Assembly: GCF_000218785.1 (NCBI RefSeq)
Contig: NZ_AFPO01000024.1
Coordinates: 57,414-121,413, forward strand
DNA from: Idiomarina sp. A28L
Lineage (GTDB): Bacteria; Pseudomonadota; Gammaproteobacteria; Enterobacterales; Alteromonadaceae
Length of the DNA: 64,000 nt
Reading direction: 5' to 3'
How positions within the stretch are numbered: the first letter of the stretch is position 1; each line of letters starts with the position of its first letter. The notes under the pieces are model-generated. The model made no database searches, was not told the DNA's origin, and saw nothing but the letters and a program-made list of their open reading frames with translations. The position numbers and the translations under genes are program-made. Shown in pieces: positions 10,449 to 17,996 of the stretch.

Positions 10449-11364
10449 ATGCTTTTAAAATCCAAGCCCAAATTGGCACGGTAACTAAACCGATAAGAAT
10501 GCCGTAGCCAACAAGCGAGGCAACAAAACGAGGCTTTAGCCCAGCGCTAATGGCAACGGCACCAGCAGTAATCATAAATGGCATAGACGCCTCGAGAACG
10601 GTTACTTGAGCGGCTAAATCATTCAGATTGAAGAGGCGGATAATGGCGAATGCTACTGCTGGCAATATTAGTAACTTGATTACCATAGCAATTGAAAAGG
10701 GCAGCAAATCGCTGCGTGGTATACGAAATTGTAGCTGAAAGCCTACAGCGATCATTACTACCGGAACGAGCGTAGCCGCAAGATTACTGATTAACGTTTC
10801 TAACACACCGGGGTAGGTTTCCATGCCAAATAACAGGGCTACGACTAATGCAATAACCGGCGGGAAGGTTAATAGCCTTTTAGCCATGCTAGCTTTACTC
10901 AAACGTTCATCCGAACCATCTTCACGTTTGCCGTAGAGTGCAGCGAAAAAGGTGGCAAAAAACGCAAGGCCAATAAACGAACCTACTTGGTCATAAATAA
11001 CAGCGTAAGGGAGGCCCGCAGTACCGAAAAAGGTTTCCACCATGGGAAAGCCTAGAAATGATGTGTTTCCTAGTGGTACAACGATAAGAAGCGCGCCAGT
11101 AAGCTCCCTCGACCACTTAAAAACTTTAGCACTTAGTAACACTAACCCTATCGAAATTGGAAATAACACCCACGGCATAATTGCGGGTGTTAATATTGCC
11201 CGGGTGATATCGAGGTGTGGTAGGTGAAGCAGAATCATGGCTGGTACAGCCACGTTAATTACATATTGGTTAAGTACTTGGCCGGTATTTACCGGCATTA
11301 AATGGGTACGTTTGAGCACGAGGCCAATAGCAAGATAAGCCAGAATTAAAAGCATCGCACTCAT
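10447..11364 (-). CDS. AEC-family transporter (auxin efflux carrier / malate permease type)
   Basis: A 305-aa inner-membrane secondary transporter with about ten hydrophobic segments in two five-helix halves. Family landmarks are the first segment (MLLILAYLAIGLVLKR), the LGNTSFLGFPMV motif around residues 98-109 and the GLVTVPIWAWIL C-terminus. The substrate is unknown: relatives move malate, malonate or related acids. It ends tail to tail with the desaturase and has no obvious operon partner. Confidence 0.85.
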   Translation of the reverse strand: MSAMLLILAYLAIGLVLKRTHLMPVNTGQVLNQYVINVAVPAMILLHLPHLDITRAILTPAIMPWVLFPISIGLVLLSAKVFKWSRELTGALLIVVPLGNTSFLGFPMVETFFGTAGLPYAVIYDQVGSFIGLAFFATFFAALYGKREDGSDERLSKASMAKRLLTFPPVIALVVALLFGMETYPGVLETLISNLAATLVPVVMIAVGFQLQFRIPRSDLLPFSIAMVIKLLILPAVAFAIIRLFNLNDLAAQVTVLEASMPFMITAGAVAISAGLKPRFVASLVGYGILIGLVTVPIWAWILKA

Positions 11365-11421
11365 ACCAAATGTTCCTTGAAAAAAGCTGAGCCAGCATTA
11401 AAAAACATTATGTGTTTTAGC

Positions 11422-13797
11422 TTAACGTTTTGTGGCTTTTGCAAACGCATCGGCAAATGCGCTGTTTATTGGAGCGTTTTTGCTAGAAGCGTTAGATCCT
11501 GAAGCTTTAGAACCAGCGCCTTTATCTGTTGAGCTCCCGCGTTGAGGCGCAGATTTATTTTTCTGCGGCTTTCCTGAGCTGTTAGGTTTTGCTGATGTAG
11601 CTGTTTCTGTAGAAACTGGATCCTGCAGCCGCATGCTCAAGGCAATTCGTTTACGATCGGCATCCACTTCCATTACTTTTACTTTTACCACATCACCGGC
11701 TTTTACAATTTCATGCGGGTCATTGATAAACTTATCGGAAATGGCAGAAATATGCACCAACCCATCTTGGTGAACGCCCACATCAACGAATGCACCGAAA
11801 TTGGTAACGTTGGTTACGACGCCTTCGAGGGTCATACCAATTTTTAGATCTTTAATGGTTTCAACGCCATCTTTAAATTCTGCTGTTTTAAATTCTGGGC
11901 GTGGATCTCGGCCAGGTTTCTCTAGTTCGCGAATAATATCCATTACGGTAGGCACACCAAAATGGGTATCGGTGTAATCTTGCGCGTTTAAGCTCTTCAA
12001 GAAACCAGCATCGCCAATGATATCGGCGATATTCCGCTGGTTGTTTGCTGCGATTCGTTCGGCAATAGGGTAGGCTTCGGGATGCACGGCAGAGCCATCA
12101 AGAGGGTTCTTTCCGGCCATTACCCGAAGGAAGCCCGCGGCTTGTTCAAAGCTCTTAGGCCCCATGCGTGGCACCGAGAGTAGATCTTTGCGGCTGCCGA
12201 AGGTACCGGTTTGCTCACGGTAGTTCACAATATTTTGTGCTAGGTTACGGTTTAAACCGGCTACTCTCGCTAAGAGTGGCACCGATGCTGTATTTACATC
12301 CACCCCAACCGCGTTTACACAATCTTCCACTACGCCATCAAGGCTAACCGCTAATTGCGATTGGCTTACATCATGTTGGTACTGGCCTACGCCAATTGCT
12401 TTTGGTTCTATTTTCACAAGTTCAGCGAGCGGATCTTGCAGGCGGCGCGCAATAGAAACAGCGCCGCGATAGGAAACATCAAGATCAGGGAACTCTAAAG
12501 ACGCCAGCTCAGATGCTGAATAAACTGAAGCGCCCGATTCATTCACCATTACTTTGGTAAGTGTTAGTTCTGGATTAGCAGCCATTAATTCAGCCACTAA
12601 CTTATCTGTTTCACGAGAAGCGGTTCCGTTACCAATAGCAACGAGCTCTACTTTATGTTGTTTACACAAAGCGGCTAGGGTGCGTATTGATTTATCCCAC
12701 TGATTTTGTGGTGCGTGTGGGAATATAGTAGAGCTGCCTAAAAGCTTGCCGGTACCATCAACTACGGTTGCTTTCACACCGGTGCGCAGCCCAGGATCAA
12801 GGCCCAGCGTTGGCCGCAATCCAGCCGGTGCTGACATTAATAAATCTTTCAAATTGCGGGCAAACACATCAATTGCAGCGGCTTCCGCCATTTCTCGAAG
12901 TTGACCAAGTAAATCGGTTTCCATGCGCGGTAGTATTTTTACCCGCCATGTCCACTGTATAGTTTGTTTGCGCCATAAACCTGCGGCACTATCGGAAGTA
13001 TCGAATTTGAAATGGTTAGCAATTATCGATTCATATTGGCTACTACGCACAGATTCATCTTGGTTTGGGTCTGCGTTCAATTTTACTTGTAAAACGCTTT
13101 CGTTCCGACCTCGAAGCAAAGCTAATGCCCGGTGCGAAGGGATTTTGTGTAATGGTTCTTGATACTCGAAGTAATCACGGAACTTCGCGCCTTCTTTTTC
13201 TTTACCTGCCACCATGGTTGATTCGATATTTGCTTCTCGCCAAAGCTTGCTACGAATTGATTTAAGTAATTGCGCATCTTCCGCGAAACGTTCCATGAGA
13301 ATGAAACGCGCACCTTCCAATACCGTTTTTTCATCGGCGAACCCAGCATCGGAATTAAGGAAAGCGCTAGCCAACTTTTCCGGGTCTTGCTCGGTGGTAA
13401 TTAGGTTATCAGCTAGGGGTTCGAGGCCAGCTTCAATTGCAATTTGGCCTTTGGTGCGGCGTTTGGGCTTGAATGGTAGGTATAGGTCTTCGAGTTCTGT
13501 TTTACTTAAGCATTGATGAATAGCCTGCGCTAATTCAGGGCTAAGCTTATCTTGGTCGGCGATACTCTTAGTGATAACCTGGCGGCGCTCATCAAGCTCA
13601 CGCAAATAGGTAAGGCGTTGAGCTAAACTACGGAGTTGAATATCGTCTAAACCGCCAGTGGCCTCTTTGCGGTAGCGTGCAATAAATGGAACGGTGGACC
13701 CATCATCAAGCAACCCAATGGTTGCGGTAACTTGGCTTTCACGAACACTGAGTTCTTCGGCGATCACTTTGGCAATATTCAAACGAGCAGCAGACAT
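11422..13797 (-). CDS. tex: Tex-family RNA-binding transcription accessory protein
   Basis: A 791-aa cytoplasmic nucleic-acid-binding protein of the Tex/YhgF family, implicated in transcription and RNA metabolism. In order: a helical N-terminal Tex domain, a YqgF/RNase-H-like domain opening with [17 protein letters not shown] near residue 332, helix-hairpin-helix segments ([18 protein letters not shown]), and an S1 RNA-binding domain ([20 protein letters not shown], near 655). A low-complexity Lys/Ser tail ends the protein. Tex next to greB and ompR matches the conserved gammaproteobacterial order, with csrA inserted between. Confidence 0.95.
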   Translation of the reverse strand: MSAARLNIAKVIAEELSVRESQVTATIGLLDDGSTVPFIARYRKEATGGLDDIQLRSLAQRLTYLRELDERRQVITKSIADQDKLSPELAQAIHQCLSKTELEDLYLPFKPKRRTKGQIAIEAGLEPLADNLITTEQDPEKLASAFLNSDAGFADEKTVLEGARFILMERFAEDAQLLKSIRSKLWREANIESTMVAGKEKEGAKFRDYFEYQEPLHKIPSHRALALLRGRNESVLQVKLNADPNQDESVRSSQYESIIANHFKFDTSDSAAGLWRKQTIQWTWRVKILPRMETDLLGQLREMAEAAAIDVFARNLKDLLMSAPAGLRPTLGLDPGLRTGVKATVVDGTGKLLGSSTIFPHAPQNQWDKSIRTLAALCKQHKVELVAIGNGTASRETDKLVAELMAANPELTLTKVMVNESGASVYSASELASLEFPDLDVSYRGAVSIARRLQDPLAELVKIEPKAIGVGQYQHDVSQSQLAVSLDGVVEDCVNAVGVDVNTASVPLLARVAGLNRNLAQNIVNYREQTGTFGSRKDLLSVPRMGPKSFEQAAGFLRVMAGKNPLDGSAVHPEAYPIAERIAANNQRNIADIIGDAGFLKSLNAQDYTDTHFGVPTVMDIIRELEKPGRDPRPEFKTAEFKDGVETIKDLKIGMTLEGVVTNVTNFGAFVDVGVHQDGLVHISAISDKFINDPHEIVKAGDVVKVKVMEVDADRKRIALSMRLQDPVSTETATSAKPNSSGKPQKNKSAPQRGSSTDKGAGSKASGSNASSKNAPINSAFADAFAKATKR

Positions 13798-13941
13798 TCA
13801 ATTTCTTCCGTTTCTGCGAAAAATAATACCGTTGATATTACCACGGGGGCCCGCTCGGGAGAACTATCTCAGTGCTTGATTGCCCTTCTCAGCAAACTTA
13901 TTTCAGAAACTCTGCTTACATAGTTAAATATTCACCAAAAC

Positions 13942-14121
13942 TCAGCTCTTGTTTTGTTTTTCTGCCTCAATGCGTAAATAAATTTCTTCGCGATGAACAG
14001 CAACATTATTCGGTGCATCGATACCAATTTTCACTTGGTTACCATTAACAGCTAATACTGTTACTTTGATATCATCATTAATCATGAGCGTTTCGCCAAC
14101 ACGGCGGGTGAGAATTAGCAT
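13942..14121 (-). CDS. csrA: carbon storage regulator CsrA/RsmA
   Basis: A 59-aa homodimeric RNA-binding protein that binds GGA motifs in mRNA leaders and controls translation or stability. It reads [16 protein letters not shown], and then [19 protein letters not shown] and [10 protein letters not shown], which include the RNA-contacting Arg4-type N-terminus and the VHREEI segment with the key Arg. The start at 14119-14121 follows AAGGATAA. In most relatives csrA follows alaS; here it lies between tex and greB, so it may be a second paralogue. The rest of the genome would be needed to tell. Confidence 0.93.
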   Translation of the reverse strand: MLILTRRVGETLMINDDIKVTVLAVNGNQVKIGIDAPNNVAVHREEIYLRIEAEKQNKS

Positions 14122-14253
14122 TTACAATTATCCTTAGCGCAGAGGGAAAGACCTATCTTTAGGCTCTTATTCTATAATTATTTGAGTTTAAGCCACGTTT
14201 CAAATTTGACCTTGGGTAATGTAACTATGACTTTTAATCAGCATGATGTTTAT

Positions 14254-14283
14254 TTGTCAAAGATCATACACTACTGTTATAAA
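14254..14283 (+). promoter_or_regulatory. promoter of the disrupted greB
   Basis: TTGTCA (14254-14259) and TATAAA (14278-14283), each 5/6 to sigma-70 consensus, are 18 bp apart and end 58 bases before the greB ATG. With the island in place this promoter reads into the left end of the element. Confidence 0.6.
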
Positions 14284-14304
14284 GTATCGTACCAGAAATG
14301 CTAT

Positions 14305-14329
14305 TTACGCGACAATAGGCGTCGCGTAA
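14305..14329 (+). promoter_or_regulatory. hairpin in the greB leader next to the ribosome site
   Basis: TTACGCGAC and GTCGCGTAA form a perfect 9-bp stem with a 7-base loop (AATAGGC). Its 3' arm runs directly into the Shine-Dalgarno AAAGGATGAG, 12 bases before the ATG at 14342. No T run follows, so it is not a terminator. Confidence 0.55.
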
Positions 14330-14341
14330 AGGATGAGTAAT

Positions 14342-14494
14342 ATGCATACTAATCTTATAACCAGTGCGGGTTATACCAAGCTTGAACGCGAGCTCGATAA
14401 TTTGTGGCGCACTGAGCGCCCCGAAGTAACGAAAAAGGTTGCTTGGGCTGCGAGTTTAGGCGACCGCTCGGAAAATGCCGATTACAACAAATAA
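14342..14494 (+). pseudogene. greB: greB 5' fragment, cut by island insertion
   Basis: GreB rescues backtracked RNA polymerase by stimulating transcript cleavage. This fragment encodes the first 48-49 residues (MHTNLITSAGYTKLERELDN onward), including the acidic tip D41 and E44 in LGDRSENADY. It runs into island sequence and stops at TAA 14492-14494 after 50 codons. The rest of the gene lies at 37194-37529. Joining 14342-14487 to 37199-37529 restores a 477-bp frame (158 aa, the usual GreB length). The promoter and leader remain, so a short, inactive coiled-coil peptide may be made. Confidence 0.92.
14483..14487. other. attL: left island junction
   Basis: TACAA is shared by the left and right junctions (right copy at 37194-37198). 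Left of it is GAT for GreB Asp47; right of it is island DNA. Strand exchange within or next to this 5-bp overlap explains both halves of greB. Confidence 0.7.
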
Positions 14495-14542
14495 CCCTTA
14501 ATAAGCTACTATTTATTATAAGCCATTGTTATATTTAAATAA

Positions 14543-14566
14543 AATAATAGTATGCACACTATTATT
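14543..14566. repeat. AT-rich palindrome inside the left island end
   Basis: AATAATAGT and ACTATTATT form a perfect 9-bp inverted repeat with a 6-base spacer, 55 bases inside the left junction. It could be a recombinase-binding site or a weak terminator for the minus-strand gene ending at 14600, since the minus strand downstream is T-rich. Confidence 0.5.
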
Positions 14567-14599
14567 AATACTATTTTTCTTTTCATACAGATTACACTG

Positions 14600-15841
14600 C
14601 TAATCATCAAATACGCCGTCTGAATTAAGCCATCTAGCAACAATTTCCTCGGTTGAGAGTCTACTAAAATTATAGTGGTCATCTAAGTAGAGGTGGCTGA
14701 ACAAAGCTTCAAAATCCTGTATTTCAGTTTCAGGAAAAATCTTAGTGAGTTTCAAAGGGAGTTTGAGGTTCTCAATGTAAGCTATGTAATCCGATACAGC
14801 TTTAGTAAAAAAATTCATTTTTGCGAAGCGGTTCGCGTTTCCAGTGTGAATGTATACAACGACGTCTTTAGCTTTAGCTGCAAAGGTGAAGTAAGCTTTG
14901 TCTGGGGGATACTTCTTTGCCAAGTGATCAAGCAATGCCCTTAAAGCAGGAGTATCACTGATCTGTATTTGGAATGAAGCCCTAATGCTTTTAAGTGATT
15001 GATACAACTTTAAAAACTGAACATTCTGAATGGCTCGGGATATATCCTTAATATCTTCTACAGTCGCCTGAGTGCTAATTAATTTATTATGGAAAAGGTT
15101 GGTGAGAGCTGAGGCTTTGAGCCTTTTATTGCCGATAAAAGGATTCAGGTATAACCCCTGCGGCAATTCCGCGGTTCTTCGGAGTAGATCTCTCTCAACG
15201 TCAGAAGCTGCATGGTCTCTATTCATGGACAGACAAACGCGCGCAGTCATTACATCTCTAGGGGTTTCAAAATAAACTAATGCATTTATTTTTAAGAGTG
15301 ATTCAACGATTCGTATATCTACCGCCTCAGTACCAGTAATAGAAATACCATGCGGATAGTCAGCAATAAAAGTACTTCTTTCTTCCAGCCTTGAGGCTAA
15401 AATTACAAGACACAATGCCTGAATGTAGGACAATGAATCTAAGTAATCAGTTTCAGAGAAAATGCCCTCTATATATCTATCAATTACATCTCGTGCCGAA
15501 GCTATACTTGTTTGAATTGCTTTTTCCCAGCGACTTTTCGAGCAACTTTCACAGCTTTGAGGCCTATTCCCCTGAAGGCGCATAATGAATTCGGTACGAT
15601 TTGTGATCGCCACTGCTTTGTAGCACGTTGGGCAGAAAAAGTTTTTATGGTAGTACATAAAATTAGGTTGTTTCACAAAATGTGAGTAGTCCCTAGCACC
15701 CTTGGATTTACTCTCATTAAGGCGAGACGTCCCAAGCTTGAAGCTGGGAAATGCTGATTTGTCGAACTCCCAATACTTGTGCAAAATTTCTCGTTCAGCA
15801 TCACTCATTTCTTTCGTATAACAAATCATAGACGAAATCAT
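14600..15841 (-). CDS. uncharacterised zinc-ribbon protein at left island end
   Basis: I do not recognise this 413-aa protein. Residues about 66-103 contain CPTCYK and, 24 residues on, CESC, a likely four-cysteine zinc ribbon. The rest is predicted mostly helical, soluble and charged, without membrane segments or an obvious catalytic motif. An in-frame ATG seven codons upstream (15862) is possible, but the ATG at 15841 has an AAGGTGG ribosome site five bases away. It is the outermost left gene and is transcribed toward the junction. Position suggests a cargo or mobility accessory protein; zinc-ribbon proteins such as TniQ occur in transposons, but I see no convincing TniQ signature. Confidence 0.75.
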   Translation of the reverse strand: MISSMICYTKEMSDAEREILHKYWEFDKSAFPSFKLGTSRLNESKSKGARDYSHFVKQPNFMYYHKNFFCPTCYKAVAITNRTEFIMRLQGNRPQSCESCSKSRWEKAIQTSIASARDVIDRYIEGIFSETDYLDSLSYIQALCLVILASRLEERSTFIADYPHGISITGTEAVDIRIVESLLKINALVYFETPRDVMTARVCLSMNRDHAASDVERDLLRRTAELPQGLYLNPFIGNKRLKASALTNLFHNKLISTQATVEDIKDISRAIQNVQFLKLYQSLKSIRASFQIQISDTPALRALLDHLAKKYPPDKAYFTFAAKAKDVVVYIHTGNANRFAKMNFFTKAVSDYIAYIENLKLPLKLTKIFPETEIQDFEALFSHLYLDDHYNFSRLSTEEIVARWLNSDGVFDD

Positions 15842-16320
15842 CTGACCACCTTCACGGTTCATTTTCTGAGACGATAATTCATTACATGGTTTTGACCGCT
15901 TTCATCTTGACTAAGCTCTCGTCCAAGACACATCCGTAACGTGAGCTTGCAGATTTAATAATAGTCGTAAGTGTCTTTTCTTGCATACTTGCGTGGCCTG
16001 AATGATAAGGAATGAAATTTATCCAAACCTTTTGTAGTGAGCCGTCACGATTGACTCATCATTGGCATATAATTGAAACGGGTAATGACAGGTTCCGATT
16101 CAAAGAACCGACCAAAAAATCAAAGGAGAAAAAGGCTAGAAAATAGACCGAGGTTATGGTTATACACGACTGATTGGGTGAAGCATTTTTACCGACAAAT
16201 TAACACAAGTGCCATCGAATACATTTGATTAGTTTCGAAGTTCAAGTCGTTTTTCCCACGCAAGAGCTCACTAACTTCTTAACTTTCTCATTGAAAATAA
16301 GCTGTTATTTCAGGGGAACA
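15842..16320. other. 479-bp intergenic stretch in island
   Basis: No convincing gene on either strand. It should contain the promoter of the zinc-ribbon gene, but no good -35/-10 pair at proper spacing was found. It ends with one copy of a 31-bp repeat (16286-16316). Confidence 0.5.
16286..16316 (+). repeat. 31-bp imperfect direct repeat, copy 1
   Basis: It begins TCTCATTGAAA and ends TGTTATTTCAGGGG. It matches copy 2 (16982-17012) at 26 of 31 positions by hand alignment, in the same orientation. The two copies flank the 197-aa gene at a distance of 696 bp. Confidence 0.65.
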
Positions 16321-16914
16321 TCACATCTGGTACATCTTTGATTCTAGAGGGTTTGTGTATTCAATAACATCTTCCTTTTCATAAACCTCAAATCCTTCTT
16401 GTCTCATTTTTTTCGTTAGCACTAAGATGTTTTTATCCGATGCCCATTGAATCTGATTCGGGAAATCCACTGGCCTATAGACAAGCAAGCACCCTAGTCT
16501 TTTGGGCAGAGGGAATTTTGCAAAGTTTATTCTATCGCAGCTCTGAATGATTAATATGCCAACTTCTATCTCGGGAAGTCTTTTCCCCGAAAACATTGGA
16601 CAGTTTATAACTTGCAGAGATTTGATTTCCGAAGGTAAACATTCCCCAATGAAATTTGGGCAGTCTTTGACAACCAAAGCTAGTGGCGTCTGAAAATGCC
16701 AATCGGGAAGGATTTCTATTAACCCAAATATTTCTTCACAGTAAACCATAGCTGCAGTACCAGGAAACTTATTCTCGGTCATCCACCTGCAGTTGAATTT
16801 TTTAGAATAGCGCTTTAAATCAAGTAGACCATTTACAATATCAGAAATACCTACCTTAGGTACGTCAAAGGCTTGACTATCTGTTGGCATCTTTTCTTTC
16901 AAGAAATCAAGCAT
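16321..16914 (-). CDS. uncharacterised protein with short leucine-rich-like repeats
   Basis: No family recognised. The 197-aa soluble protein has three to four degenerate repeats of about 20-22 residues between positions ~75 and 150. Examples are LALVVKDCPNF, LQVINCPMF, ILIIQSCDRI and CLLVYRPVDF, a leucine-rich-repeat-like pattern with Cys-Pro at the turn. There is no signal peptide or membrane segment. The ATG at 16914 follows AAGGAGGAAC, a very strong ribosome site. The gene is isolated and flanked by two imperfect 31-bp direct repeats, so it may have entered as a unit. A role as immunity or sensor protein would be speculation. Confidence 0.7.
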   Translation of the reverse strand: MLDFLKEKMPTDSQAFDVPKVGISDIVNGLLDLKRYSKKFNCRWMTENKFPGTAAMVYCEEIFGLIEILPDWHFQTPLALVVKDCPNFIGECLPSEIKSLQVINCPMFSGKRLPEIEVGILIIQSCDRINFAKFPLPKRLGCLLVYRPVDFPNQIQWASDKNILVLTKKMRQEGFEVYEKEDVIEYTNPLESKMYQM

Positions 16915-16981
16915 TTCGAGTTCCTCCTTGTAGATTTCAGTGAAATATCGAACATGTTCGGCTGTCAGCGAAAAACTGAAA

Positions 16982-17012
16982 TCTCATTGAAAGTATGATG
17001 TTATTTAAGGGT
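16982..17012 (+). repeat. 31-bp imperfect direct repeat, copy 2
   Basis: Second copy of the repeat at 16286-16316 (26/31 identical), lying upstream of the 197-aa gene. The surrounding bases differ between copies, so the match ends sharply at the repeat edges. Confidence 0.65.
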
Positions 17013-17160
17013 AAAGGTCAAAATTCTTCTCAGTCGCGCACAAAGTCATAACCAAATGACGTATTAAGCTTCGCTTATGCGCGGGATTCATAGACGTTGT
17101 TACCAGCAGTATAAAAATGCCCCCTTACGGCAAGAGATTTGAAGGCTTCAGCGGCTATCT

Positions 17161-17961
17161 TTACTTCGCCGTTCGAGCTTCTTGATCTGCATCAGCTAAT
17201 AATTGGTCTAGTTTTTCTAGTAAGCGGTTCCTAATTTGATTGTTCGATGTTGAGCCTAAGTCTAAGTTTTCTGGCAGATGATGTTTGGTCATTGCTGTCA
17301 TCGGCTCAAGAACTTCAATGTATTGGTAAGGCTTAGCATTAAGTTCTGAAAGATGCTGAAAAGGTTCGATGATCGATTGTAGTATTTTATTTAACTGTGT
17401 ATCGAGCTCACGCAGAGGACGCAATTCTCTATCAGGAGTGGGCATTTTGCTCGTCATGGGATTTTGAACAGTATATGAGCTTCTTCTGTAACCATTGTGC
17501 CGAGCTATTGGCAAAAGGTCATCGGCTGACTTAATGAGGTTCGCGAATGTGCAAGGCCTGCACGCCTCTTCGTCCACCACTTCTATTTCTAATGCTAGAA
17601 GGCTATAAAGCTGCTCTTCGTATTCGTGAGTTTTACTTTCAATCCTATCAAGTAAACTATTTCGTTCATGTAGGGCCATAGTTTCTTCATGAACCTTCGT
17701 GGTCAGCTCAAGTTGCTTAGACACCTTGCCAAGCTCCTCCCGCTGTAGGAACAAGGCTATGAGCAAAATCAGAACTGTGATAAACGTTAATATTGGATTT
17801 AAAAGGCCGCCTATGAAGTCGCTTAAGTCACCTAAAGATGAACGGTCATAACCACCCCAGCATTCGTAATAAAACTCGCAGCGGTAGTGAACATAAATCA
17901 TTCCTAAAGTCATACCGATGAGAATGACTAAAAACAGGACAATAACTAGCGGTAGCTTCAT
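17161..17961 (-). CDS. putative phage abortive-infection membrane protein
   Basis: A 266-aa inner-membrane protein resembling the putative AbiC family. It has a first membrane segment at about 3-24, then a loop with GDLSDFIGGLLNPIL leading into a second segment (ITVLILLIALFLQREEL), then a coiled-coil region and a soluble C-terminus. The SDFIGGLLNPILTF...LQREEL arrangement is typical of this group. The ATG at 17961 has AAGG eight bases upstream; a GTG two codons earlier is less likely. It begins about 35 bases after hsdR and is very likely cotranscribed with it, suggesting a backup suicide response coupled to restriction. The effector mechanism is unknown. Confidence 0.72.
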   Translation of the reverse strand: MKLPLVIVLFLVILIGMTLGMIYVHYRCEFYYECWGGYDRSSLGDLSDFIGGLLNPILTFITVLILLIALFLQREELGKVSKQLELTTKVHEETMALHERNSLLDRIESKTHEYEEQLYSLLALEIEVVDEEACRPCTFANLIKSADDLLPIARHNGYRRSSYTVQNPMTSKMPTPDRELRPLRELDTQLNKILQSIIEPFQHLSELNAKPYQYIEVLEPMTAMTKHHLPENLDLGSTSNNQIRNRLLEKLDQLLADADQEARTAK

Positions 17962-17996
17962 TAGCACAACCTTAGTGTAGAACGGCGTATAGAGTT

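Noticed and set aside
16051-16073. TTGACT ... TATAAT pair in the gap before the 197-aa gene
   Set aside because: The spacing is about 11 bp, too short for a sigma-70 promoter, and no plus-strand gene follows.
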